NCBI GenBank assembly: GCA_019638385.1
Contig: JAHBTW010000001.1
Location: 186,001 to 250,000, forward strand
From: Saprospiraceae bacterium
Lineage (GTDB): Bacteria > Bacteroidota > Bacteroidia > Chitinophagales > Saprospiraceae
Direction of reading: 5' to 3'
Length of the DNA stretch: 64,000 nt
Of the stretch, positions 9,461 through 17,346 are shown piece after piece. The notes under the pieces are model-generated. The model was not told the DNA's origin and made no database searches. It saw nothing but the letters and a program-made list of their open reading frames with translations. The position numbers and the translations under genes are program-made. How positions within the stretch are numbered: position 1 is the stretch's first letter; each line of letters starts with the position of its first letter.

Positions 9461-10684
9461 ATGAATAAATTTGCGGCCACACTATTCTTTCTGCTTGCGG
9501 CCTTTTCTGCTTTCGCGCAACCCGGCGCCGACAACCCTAAGTTGCGTCGCCTCGCCGATAAGCTCGCGCACCGGTACATCATCGCCGACGGGCATGTGGA
9601 CTTGCCATACCGGCTCAAGGTGAAGAATTTCCGGCTGACCAAAGAATTCATCGGCATCCCCATAGAGAGCGCGGAGGGCGATTTTGACTATGTGCGCGCC
9701 AAAGCGGGCGGGCTGGATGCGCCGTTTATGTCCATTTACATTCCGGCTTCGTATCAGGAGAGCGGCGGGGCGAAACTGCTGGCCGATTCGCTGATAGACA
9801 TGGTGCGCGGTATTGCCGAAGCGCATCCCGATAAGTTTGTCGTGGCTGTGTCGCCTAAAGAGGTGGAGCGCAATTTCCGAAAAGGCATCATTTCCCTGCC
9901 GCTGGGTATGGAAAACGGCGCGCCCATTGAAGACGACCTCGCCAATGTGGCCTACTTCCATCGGCGCGGCATTCGTTACATCACCCTCACGCATTCCAAA
10001 GACAACCTCATTTGCGATTCTTCTTACGACACCACCCGCACCTGGAACGGCCTCAGCCCCTTCGGCAGGGAAGTGGTGCAGGAAATGAATCGCACGGGCA
10101 TCATGGTGGACATCTCGCATGTGTCCGACAGCGCTTTTTACCAAACCCTGCGCGTCACGCGGGTCCCGGTCATAGCCTCGCACTCCTCGGCGCGGGTGTT
10201 TACGCCCGACTTCGAGCGCAACATGAGCGACGATATGTTGCGCGCCCTGGCCCAAAACGGCGGCGTGGTGATGATTAATTTCGGCTCCACTTTTCTCGAT
10301 TCCAAAATACAGGAACACGAAAACGAAATGCGCAGTAAGCTCACCGAACTTTTGGACGAACATAAATTGGGCCGGCGCGACCCGGAGGCCAAGCCCATCA
10401 TAGAGGCATTTCAGAAAGAAAACCCCAAACTCTTTGCCGATGTGCAAAAAGTGGCCGACCACATTGACCATGTGCGCCGCGTAGCCGGCATTGACTATAT
10501 CGGCCTCGGCTCCGATTACGATGGGGTAGGGGACTCGCTGCCTACCGGTCTGAAAGACGTGTCGCAGTACCCCAACCTCATCTACGAACTGCTCCTGCGC
10601 GGCTACTCCAAACAGGACATCGCCAAAATTTGTTACCGAAACCTGTGGCGCGTTTGGAAGGTGGTGGAGGGTAACGCGGGGTAA
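9461..10684 (+). CDS. Membrane-dipeptidase-like peptidase, family M19, exported
   Basis: A 407-residue zinc dipeptidase (renal dipeptidase family). The start at 9461 gives a clean signal peptide (MNKFAATLFFLLAAFSAFAQ); an upstream in-frame ATG at 9407 would not. Metal ligands are visible: H45 and D47 in ADGHVDLPY, the bridging Glu in GMENGAPIE, and His in DISHVSD and in IASHSSARVF. A conserved Asp lies in GLGSDYDGV. The enzyme should cleave dipeptides in the periplasm or at the cell surface. The spacer before the gene holds a low-complexity run. Confidence 0.9.
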   Translation: MNKFAATLFFLLAAFSAFAQPGADNPKLRRLADKLAHRYIIADGHVDLPYRLKVKNFRLTKEFIGIPIESAEGDFDYVRAKAGGLDAPFMSIYIPASYQESGGAKLLADSLIDMVRGIAEAHPDKFVVAVSPKEVERNFRKGIISLPLGMENGAPIEDDLANVAYFHRRGIRYITLTHSKDNLICDSSYDTTRTWNGLSPFGREVVQEMNRTGIMVDISHVSDSAFYQTLRVTRVPVIASHSSARVFTPDFERNMSDDMLRALAQNGGVVMINFGSTFLDSKIQEHENEMRSKLTELLDEHKLGRRDPEAKPIIEAFQKENPKLFADVQKVADHIDHVRRVAGIDYIGLGSDYDGVGDSLPTGLKDVSQYPNLIYELLLRGYSKQDIAKICYRNLWRVWKVVEGNAG

Positions 10685-10751
10685 CTAGAGCTTCGGGTTT
10701 CGAGTTTACTCATGGCTCGCGGCTCACAGCTCGCAGCTAAAAAGAAAAAAC

Positions 10752-11750
10752 ATGCAATCAGCCGACATCGAACAACTCAATCGCAAGATTCATGCCGAAA
10801 GCGCCTTCATAGATCGCCTGCGAGCCGAAACAGCGCAAGTCATCGTAGGGCAGGAGGGCATGATGGAACGCCTGCTCATCGGACTGCTCAGCCGGGGGCA
10901 TATCCTGCTGGAAGGGCTGCCCGGATTGGCCAAAACGCTGGCCGTCAAAACCCTCGCGCAGGCCATTGATGCGCAGTTTAGTCGCATCCAATTCACGCCC
11001 GATCTGCTGCCCGCCGACATCATCGGCACCATGATTTACAATCCGGCTACCCACGATTTCAGCGCGCGCAAAGGCCCTGTTTTTGCCAACTTCGTACTCG
11101 CCGATGAGATCAACCGCGCGCCGGCCAAGGTGCAAAGCGCGCTGTTGGAAGCCATGCAGGAGCGGCAGGTCACCATCGGCCACGAGACCTTCCGGCTGGA
11201 GGAGCCTTTCCTGGTATTGGCTACCCAAAACCCCATCGAGCAGGAAGGCACTTATCCGCTGCCCGAAGCGCAGGTGGACCGCTTTATGCTCAAGGTAAAA
11301 GTGGACTACCCCAATCGGGAAGACGAGCGCGAAATCATCCGACGCAACATCGCGCCGGGCGACGACTACGGCAAGGTGCAATCCGTGGTGAATATGCAGG
11401 AAATCCTCAGCGCCCGCGAGTCGGTGCGCCAGGTATATATGGATGAAAAAATCGAACGCTACATCCTCGACATCGTTTTCGCCACCCGCGAACCGGAGAA
11501 GGCCGGACTGGGCCGATTGCGCCCGCTCATTCAATACGGCGCATCGCCCCGGGCAGGCATTAATCTCGCGTTGGCCGCCAAAGCCTTAGCATTTCTGCGC
11601 CGTCGGGGTTATGTCATCCCCGAAGATATTCTTTATGTGAGTGCAGACGTCATGCGGCATCGCATCGGCCTGAGCTACGAAGCCGAAGCCGAAAATGTGA
11701 CGCCGGAGGATATTATCAAAGAGGTGCTGAATGCGGTGCAGGCGCCGTAA
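10752..11750 (+). CDS. MoxR-family AAA+ ATPase
   Basis: A 332-residue ATPase. Walker A is GLPGLAKT (about residues 55-62). Walker B and the following sensor stretch are VLADEINRAPAKVQSALLEA, and TQNPIEQEGTYPLPEAQ is the family signature. The C-terminal lid (ARESVRQVYMDEKIERYILD) is complete. MoxR proteins act as chaperone-like ATPases with VWA or DUF58 partners, which usually lie next door. Here the following gene is an unrelated convergent esterase, so the partner is not in this window. Confidence 0.92.
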   Translation: MQSADIEQLNRKIHAESAFIDRLRAETAQVIVGQEGMMERLLIGLLSRGHILLEGLPGLAKTLAVKTLAQAIDAQFSRIQFTPDLLPADIIGTMIYNPATHDFSARKGPVFANFVLADEINRAPAKVQSALLEAMQERQVTIGHETFRLEEPFLVLATQNPIEQEGTYPLPEAQVDRFMLKVKVDYPNREDEREIIRRNIAPGDDYGKVQSVVNMQEILSARESVRQVYMDEKIERYILDIVFATREPEKAGLGRLRPLIQYGASPRAGINLALAAKALAFLRRRGYVIPEDILYVSADVMRHRIGLSYEAEAENVTPEDIIKEVLNAVQAP

Positions 11751-11755
11751 AAGAC

Positions 11756-12487
11756 TTAGAACCGCGTCCCCACATAATACGGCAACATCAGTCTCCAGGT
11801 AGGCCAGTCATGCGGCATATCGGCGCCCCAGACGTCTAATTCGTGCGGAATACCCTTGGCATTCAACATGTTGGAGAAATTGACCGTAGCTTCGGGGGTT
11901 TCCCATGCGCCGGAGCCGGTCATGATGTGGATGTGTTTGCTTTTGCGGATATGGTTGAGCCAATACTCGTCGTTGAGATTGGGCAGATACTGCATGGGGG
12001 AGTTGAAATACACGTCCTGATCGTGATAGCCGCCGGTGTAGGCGCCGAGGTCGTAGTTGCCGCTCATGGCAATGACGCCGTCAATGATATCAGGGCGGCG
12101 GAAGAATAGATTGGCGGCGTGCAATGCGCCGAGCGAAGCCCCGGAGAGGATGACGGGCGTGTCGGCACTACTTTTGTGTTTTACAAACGGCACCACTTCT
12201 TTATACACATAATCGTTGAATTGTACGTGGCGGATGCTCTTGTGGCGCGGGTGCATGCGCGGATTGAGCCAGCTTTCGGAATTGATGCTATTGATGGAAA
12301 ATACCTTCACCTTGCCGGCTTCAATATGCGGCTTGAGCACATCTATCATCAGAAAACGCTCGTATTCAAGGTAGTCGGCAGCAGCTGTGGGCAACAAAAC
12401 AAGAGAAAAGCCATAGTGTCCGTACATGACTATCTCCATGTTTTTATTCAGGTTGGGACTGTACCAGGTGTGGATTTCGCGATTCAT
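11756..12487 (-). CDS. Putative esterase (alpha/beta hydrolase, esterase D-like)
   Basis: A 243-residue cytosolic protein. The nucleophile elbow is SGASLGALHAA, with Ser at residue 118. The probable catalytic His is H226 in GADMPHDWPTW near the C-terminus. It resembles the 'esterase family protein' group common in Bacteroidota. It converges with the MoxR gene (6-base gap) and its start lies 58 bases from the divergent carbonic-anhydrase-like gene, so a shared control region is possible. Confidence 0.8.
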   Translation of the reverse strand: MNREIHTWYSPNLNKNMEIVMYGHYGFSLVLLPTAAADYLEYERFLMIDVLKPHIEAGKVKVFSINSINSESWLNPRMHPRHKSIRHVQFNDYVYKEVVPFVKHKSSADTPVILSGASLGALHAANLFFRRPDIIDGVIAMSGNYDLGAYTGGYHDQDVYFNSPMQYLPNLNDEYWLNHIRKSKHIHIMTGSGAWETPEATVNFSNMLNAKGIPHELDVWGADMPHDWPTWRLMLPYYVGTRF

Positions 12488-12545
12488 AAGGCAGATTTTC
12501 GCGCAAAGAAAGGATATTGTGCAGGAATTTCAAAATTTTAAAAAA

Positions 12546-13058
12546 ATGGCACTCATCAAACAGGTTAGAGGATTCGATCCCCAATTCGGAGAAGATTGTT
12601 ATTTCGCAGAAAATGCGGTGATCGTGGGCGATGTGATTATGGGCGATCAGTGCAGCGTGTGGTTTCATGCCGTGGTGCGCGGCGACGTCAATTTCATTCG
12701 CATCGGCAACAAAGTCAACATTCAGGACGGCGCCATTCTGCACGGCACTTATCAGCGGGCCGGCACCACCATTGGCAACAACGTGTCCATCGGTCATCGC
12801 GCGCTCGTACATGGCTGCACCTTGCACGATAACGTATTGGTGGGCATGGGCGCCATTGTGATGGATCATGCCGTCGTGGAGGAAAATGTGCTCATTGCAG
12901 CCGGCGCAGTGGTGTTGGAAAACAGCCGGTTGGAATCCGGCCACATCTATGCCGGCGTGCCCGCCAAAAAAGTGAAAGCCATCAGTCCGGAGCAATTCAG
13001 GGACAGCATAGAGCGCATTGCCAATGCTTATATTATGTATTCGGGATGGTTTAAGTAG
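12546..13058 (+). CDS. Gamma-carbonic-anhydrase-like left-handed beta-helix protein
   Basis: A 170-residue hexapeptide-repeat protein of the gamma-CA/YrdA/PaaY group. The zinc-type His are at the expected places: ILHGTYQ, SIGHRALVHGC. VWFHAVVRGDVNFIRIG is the usual N-terminal signature. The start at 12546 (MALIKQVRGFD) is chosen because the longer in-frame extension runs through the promoter region of the divergent esterase. Proteins of this group may or may not be active carbonic anhydrases. Confidence 0.88.
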   Translation: MALIKQVRGFDPQFGEDCYFAENAVIVGDVIMGDQCSVWFHAVVRGDVNFIRIGNKVNIQDGAILHGTYQRAGTTIGNNVSIGHRALVHGCTLHDNVLVGMGAIVMDHAVVEENVLIAAGAVVLENSRLESGHIYAGVPAKKVKAISPEQFRDSIERIANAYIMYSGWFK

Positions 13059-13080
13059 GGCAGGCGCATGCTACAGCGGA

Positions 13081-14283
13081 TTACTCAAATTCTTCCAAAA
13101 ACCGCTCGAGGTTCCAGTGAGCAATACCGTTAATCGTGTTGCTGAAAGACGCGTCCATACTAACGACTAATTTGGGGTAATTGTCCTGGATCAGCGCCAG
13201 GTTGCCAAACTCCCGTTCCACAGTAGCGGGTTCGGTGAGCAGGTAGGTCGCTTGAATATATGTTCGTTCGTTGTTTTTCTCGGCTACAAAATCAATCTCC
13301 CGCTGCTGCCAGTCGCCCGTATAAACGGTGTAGCCATGGCTTATCAAGTGGTTGAAAACGCAATTTTCCAATAGTTTTCCCATGTCAGAAGGTCGGAACC
13401 CGACCAGTGCATTGCGTATGCCCAAGTCTTGGAAATAGAATTTTTCACCGATTTCGAAAATGCGTTTCCCTTTCAGATCCATGCGTTTCACGGGTATGAT
13501 GATCTGGCTATTCGTCAAATACGACAAATAATCGAGCACGACGTTTACAGATATATTTACCCGCTGAGACTTCAGGTAGTCGCTTATCTTTTTGGCGTTC
13601 AGGATGCTGCCGATGTTATCTGCCACGAAATGCACAAGGCGATCCAAAAAATTTACATTCCGGATACTGTAGCGCCCGACTATATCCCGGTAAAGAATAC
13701 CGGCGAATACATTTTTGAGATACTCATAAGCGATATCTTCTTTCAAATCCAGATGTCGCAAAAAGGGCATTCCACCGTATTTCAAATAATCAGGGAGCTT
13801 TTTTGAATCGTCCTTCAAATCGTGAAACATCACAAATTCCTTGAAATCAAGACTGTAAACCTGTATCTCAATATACCTGCCGCTCAGACGGGTAGCCAAC
13901 TCACCCGACAGAAGTTCCGAATTGCTTCCGGTGATATAGATATCATAGTTAGGCTTGGCTGCAAATGAGCGAATGCTGTTCTCAAAATCCTCGATTTCCT
14001 GAATTTCATCCACCAACAAATAATTTGCTACGTCGGCGCGTGATTTTGATTTGATGTACTCCGTCAAATCTGCTGCGGTGACAATGTGGGAAAACGCATC
14101 ATCCTCTTTATCCACATAGATAAAATTGCAGGGATTGCCCATTTGTGTAATCGCATCTTGTACTTGCAAGAGTAAATAACTTTTGCCTACCCGGCGCTGA
14201 CCAATAAGCACCTTAATCACAGGCTTGCCGATGAACGGTTCAAAACGATTATCGTATTTAGGCCGAGAGATATATTCTTTCAT
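13081..14283 (-). CDS. AAA ATPase with DUF4143 C-terminal domain
   Basis: A 400-residue protein of the AAA_14/DUF4143 type. Walker A is GQRRVGKS (residues 28-35). Walker B is YLLVDEIQEIEDF (about 87-99), and a nuclease-like C-terminal domain carries EIDFVAEK (the Asp of a possible PD-(D/E)XK centre). These genes occur in many copies in Bacteroidota; function is unproven, and roles in mobile-element or stress biology have been proposed. A TAATTTTG -7 element lies 20-27 bases before the start on the minus strand. Confidence 0.88.
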   Translation of the reverse strand: MKEYISRPKYDNRFEPFIGKPVIKVLIGQRRVGKSYLLLQVQDAITQMGNPCNFIYVDKEDDAFSHIVTAADLTEYIKSKSRADVANYLLVDEIQEIEDFENSIRSFAAKPNYDIYITGSNSELLSGELATRLSGRYIEIQVYSLDFKEFVMFHDLKDDSKKLPDYLKYGGMPFLRHLDLKEDIAYEYLKNVFAGILYRDIVGRYSIRNVNFLDRLVHFVADNIGSILNAKKISDYLKSQRVNISVNVVLDYLSYLTNSQIIIPVKRMDLKGKRIFEIGEKFYFQDLGIRNALVGFRPSDMGKLLENCVFNHLISHGYTVYTGDWQQREIDFVAEKNNERTYIQATYLLTEPATVEREFGNLALIQDNYPKLVVSMDASFSNTINGIAHWNLERFLEEFE

Positions 14284-14302
14284 CTATACGCAAATTTTGC
14301 AG

Positions 14303-14310
14303 CAAAATTA
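14303..14310 (-). promoter_or_regulatory. Putative -7 promoter element
   Basis: On the minus strand this reads TAATTTTG, fitting TAnnTTTG, about 20 bases before the DUF4143 ATPase start. The -33 region is only weakly matched. Confidence 0.35.
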
Positions 14311-14353
14311 GCAATAGTTTTGTCTATGGTGAAAACTTTAGCTGACATCCCGT

Positions 14354-14395
14354 GGGTTGTGTAAAGAACCACTCGCGAAACTTTATACACAACCC
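14354..14395. repeat. Imperfect inverted repeat
   Basis: GGGTTGTGTAAAG and CTTTATACACAACCC face each other across 14 bases, with a two-base bulge. A related TTATACACAC word recurs about 110 bases further on. The spacer (14284-14529) holds no gene. A small mobile-element remnant or an mRNA 3' structure of the EamA gene are both possible. Confidence 0.5.
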
Positions 14396-14529
14396 CGGAT
14401 AGTAGGCTCCAGGCAGGACGCGGTAATATGTATTTATTTCTACAACTTTTATTTGACTTCCGGCGACGTGTGTATTATGGACTATGTGCAATTTGTTATA
14501 CACACCCGGCGACTGAGTTCGCCGGTACC

Positions 14530-15429
14530 CTACCGCCGGCTGAGATACACCCCGCCCATGATGAGCGCTATACCGATGAGGTGAAAAACCGACATGGTTT
14601 CGCCGTCGAGCAGGCCCCAGCCCAAGGCTACGATGGGCATCAGATAAGCAACCGTGGAGGAGAACACCGCATTGGTTCTTTGCACCAACCAAAAGAAAAG
14701 AATGGAGGCCAATACCGTGCCGCCCAACGAAAGGATGGCCACATAACCCAATGCTGTAAGTGCTGCCGGTTCTGTGCTGAGCGCGTGCAGGAAATCGGTT
14801 CCCGACAACAAATAGATAAGGGCCGGCATGCCTACAAATGAAAAGGAAACCGCGCTCAGGGTGATGGAATTGATATTGCTGAAATAAGTGGCCACCACAT
14901 TCAGATTGGCGCCATAGCACACCGTAGCCGCTACGATGAGCAAACTGTAGCCGATGCTGCCCGACAGCGCGCCTTTTTGACCCATAAAAATCAGCACCGA
15001 AGCCCCGATAAGCCCCAACAACACACCCGCTACTTTGGCCCACATTACTTTAGATTTGAAAAAAACAATACCCAGCACGAGCGTAAACAGGGGCGTGAGC
15101 GTGTTGAGCATGCCGGCTACCGAACTGCTCACCCGCTGCTGTGCGAATGAAAACAGAAATGCCGGAATAGCCGTGCCCAGCAAACCCACCGCCAAAAACA
15201 GCGGCCAGCGCGACCAGTCCACCCGCTGCCTGTGGCGCAGCATCACCGGCAGCAGCGCCAGCGTGGTAATGCTCAGGCGAAGGCAGGCTACCTGTACCGG
15301 GCTGTATGCAACGAGGCTTTTTTTGATGAGGATAAACGAACTTCCCCAGGTAAGGGCCAGCACGCTCAAAATGATGATCCCGATCCAGCGATCAGAGGGA
15401 CGGGATATGGCGATAGAAGGTGATTTCAC
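14530..15429 (-). CDS. EamA/DMT-superfamily transporter
   Basis: A 299-residue inner-membrane protein with about ten hydrophobic segments arranged as two EamA repeats. WGSSFILIKKSL in the first repeat and the ALGYVAILSLGGTVLASILFF-type stretch in the second are typical of drug/metabolite transporters. The substrate is not predictable. It stands alone on the minus strand. Confidence 0.9.
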   Translation of the reverse strand: MKSPSIAISRPSDRWIGIIILSVLALTWGSSFILIKKSLVAYSPVQVACLRLSITTLALLPVMLRHRQRVDWSRWPLFLAVGLLGTAIPAFLFSFAQQRVSSSVAGMLNTLTPLFTLVLGIVFFKSKVMWAKVAGVLLGLIGASVLIFMGQKGALSGSIGYSLLIVAATVCYGANLNVVATYFSNINSITLSAVSFSFVGMPALIYLLSGTDFLHALSTEPAALTALGYVAILSLGGTVLASILFFWLVQRTNAVFSSTVAYLMPIVALGWGLLDGETMSVFHLIGIALIMGGVYLSRR

Positions 15430-15486
15430 GGTTGGTCAGTTGTCAGTTAATACGTTGTTTCGTTTTGATTTTCGGCGGGTTGCACG

Positions 15487-15558
15487 GTAGAGACGTTGCA
15501 CTGCAACGTCTCTACTGCAACGTCTCTACACATAACGTCTCTACACGCGATGTCTCTG
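15487..15558. repeat. Palindrome plus degenerate repeat array (GTAGAGACGTTGCA family)
   Basis: GTAGAGACGTTGCA (15487-15500) is followed after one base by its exact complement TGCAACGTCTCTAC (15502-15515). A second copy of that half lies at 15516-15529, and decayed copies follow near 15533 and 15547. It lies between two minus-strand genes. A related palindrome is present at 59414-59443. Confidence 0.75.
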
Positions 15559-15623
15559 TTATACGTCGTCCTAAACGTCCGGCGTAAACGCGCATATTTC
15601 TGTCTCGGTTGCAAGGCTACGGG

Positions 15624-17060
15624 CTATTCCTTCTTTTTTTCAAAAACGACAATGTCTTTGCCGAATCGTTGCGCCTCGCGGTAGTTCGATGCTACATGTG
15701 CTGTAAAATAGTTCTCCCGCCATCGGCCCTGATAGAGTACAAAGCGCGGCGATTGGGCGATGAGGCGATTCCACTCTTTTTCCTCTTCGATGCCCAATGC
15801 GTGTATATGGTGCGGCTCCCACAGCAGCGAGCGATGTACATAAGGCGTGGGGCTGTGTTGCGGTAGGAGGTAATAGGTGATTTGGTGGAAATTGCCGGCA
15901 TACACGATCTCGCCGGGTTGGAGGCGTTCGCGGAGCCAGGTCGCGATTTCGCGCGGGTAGTCGGGCTTGTCGAAATAGTCCTTTTTTTGCAACCAGATAT
16001 TGGCCAGGATAAGCACACCGAGCAAAGGGTAGCCGATGCGCTTGTGCATGACCGGCTCCAACCATCTCGGCAGTTTTTTTCGCCCTGCGGCAAAAAACTC
16101 CCCGGCCAGCAGGGCAAACGCCGGCATGAGTTGTATGAAATAATGTCCGAACAGCCGCCCCGTTATCATCACCGGCGCCAATACCATTGCGCTCCACAGC
16201 AGTGCCAATACGACTGTACTTCTGCGGGTATGCGCGGCGAAGAGCGCATAAAAGAACATAGCCGTTACCGGAAGGAAGCGCAGGAAAAAATCGGCGAGGA
16301 ACGTGGCGTAATCTCCGATGCTGCGGCTTACCGGATAGTTTTTCATTACCTCAAAGGTGTAAAACCGGAAAGCATCCGCTAAGCCTATATAATGGTAATA
16401 CGCCCAAACCAACGTGAAAGGCAATGCCATCGCCGCCGCCATGAGCAGCGCCCGGACCCAAAACCCGCCCCATCCCGATTTGAATTGCCCCTGTTGCCAC
16501 AGCAAAAACAGGCCCAAAGCCGCTGCGTCAAACAACACCACATATTTGAGCATAAAACCCAGTCCCAGACTCAGCCCGGCCAACAGCCATGCTGCCGTAC
16601 ACCCCGAACCCGCTACCGCCCAAAGCGCCGTGCAGGTGAACAGGCAGTAGTATAACTCCGTGTTGGGCGCCACCCCGTAGAAAGTGAAAATGGAGCACAG
16701 GAAGATGTAGATCACTCCGCTTGCCAGGGCCGCCTGCCGGTCGCTGCCGAGGCGCAATTTGGCGCTGTATAGCGCCAAAGCCGTGAGCGCCACCCATAAG
16801 GCCGTAATGACCCGCAGCACAAAAATGGAGGGAAAGACTTTCAGAAAAGCTGCAAACAGGAGAAAGATACCGATGGGTTTGGTGTCAATGTAGTCGGCAA
16901 AATAGGTTTTGCCCTTCAGCAGCCCGTCCGCGATGACGATGTAGGTAGATTCGTCGTGATTGATCACACTGGGGAAAAAAGAAAAAAAGCGCATCGCCAA
17001 AGACAAAGCAATGAACGATAGCAACGGTTTCAGCAGATGGATGGCCGGATGATCTTTCAT
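15624..17060 (-). CDS. GT39-like membrane glycosyltransferase
   Basis: A 478-residue polytopic membrane protein of the GT-C fold. After the first membrane segment comes FPSVINHDESTYIVIADGLL, where the Asp-Glu pair matches the catalytic acidic residues of the ArnT/PMT (GT39) group, followed by DYIDTKPIG. Around ten further membrane segments and a hydrophilic C-terminal domain complete it. The start at 17060 (MKDHPAIHLL) is preferred over 17174, because the longer form adds a stretch overlapping the tRNA-Gln promoter. It probably moves a sugar from a polyprenyl donor at the outer face of the inner membrane; the acceptor is unknown. Confidence 0.8.
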   Translation of the reverse strand: MKDHPAIHLLKPLLSFIALSLAMRFFSFFPSVINHDESTYIVIADGLLKGKTYFADYIDTKPIGIFLLFAAFLKVFPSIFVLRVITALWVALTALALYSAKLRLGSDRQAALASGVIYIFLCSIFTFYGVAPNTELYYCLFTCTALWAVAGSGCTAAWLLAGLSLGLGFMLKYVVLFDAAALGLFLLWQQGQFKSGWGGFWVRALLMAAAMALPFTLVWAYYHYIGLADAFRFYTFEVMKNYPVSRSIGDYATFLADFFLRFLPVTAMFFYALFAAHTRRSTVVLALLWSAMVLAPVMITGRLFGHYFIQLMPAFALLAGEFFAAGRKKLPRWLEPVMHKRIGYPLLGVLILANIWLQKKDYFDKPDYPREIATWLRERLQPGEIVYAGNFHQITYYLLPQHSPTPYVHRSLLWEPHHIHALGIEEEKEWNRLIAQSPRFVLYQGRWRENYFTAHVASNYREAQRFGKDIVVFEKKKE

Positions 17061-17130
17061 TAGGTTCAACTGGAAAGCCGCAAAGATGGGCTTTTGTAAA
17101 AATAGAATAGAAAAAATATGCCCGGAAACT

Positions 17131-17159
17131 TTTGCAAATTGGAAGAGGTTGTATCTTTG
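17131..17159 (+). promoter_or_regulatory. Bacteroidota-type promoter for tRNA-Gln
   Basis: TTTG (17131-17134) and TATCTTTG (17152-17159) are separated by 17 bases, matching the -33 TTTG / -7 TAnnTTTG consensus. The tRNA starts about 41 bases after the -7 box. Confidence 0.7.
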
Positions 17160-17199
17160 CGCTCGCTTCCGCAAGAGGAAGTCGTTTCAACTCACATAA

Positions 17200-17270
17200 A
17201 GACCCATGGTGTAACGGTAGCACTACAGATTTTGGTTCTGTCTGTTAAGGTTCGAATCCTTATGGGTCTA
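17200..17270 (+). tRNA. tRNA-Gln (TTG)
   Basis: Cloverleaf seen by eye. The acceptor stem AGACCCA pairs with TGGGTCT. The anticodon stem ACAGA/TCTGT encloses TTTTGGT (anticodon TTG), the T-arm TAAGG/CCTTA encloses TTCGAAT, and the discriminator is A. CCA is not encoded. A strong terminator follows directly. Confidence 0.95.
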
Positions 17271-17276
17271 CAACGT

Positions 17277-17312
17277 AAAAGCCCGCAAGCGAATAACTTG
17301 CGGGCTTTTTTT
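17277..17312 (+). terminator. Rho-independent terminator after tRNA-Gln
   Basis: GCCCGCAAG and CTTGCGGGC form a 9-bp GC-rich stem with a 7-base loop, followed by seven T. The flanking A and T runs make it work on both strands, so it may also end the minus-strand cargo gene transcript region. Confidence 0.85.
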
Positions 17313-17346
17313 GTGCTATAAAGGGGGCGAAGATGGCGAAGGGCAT

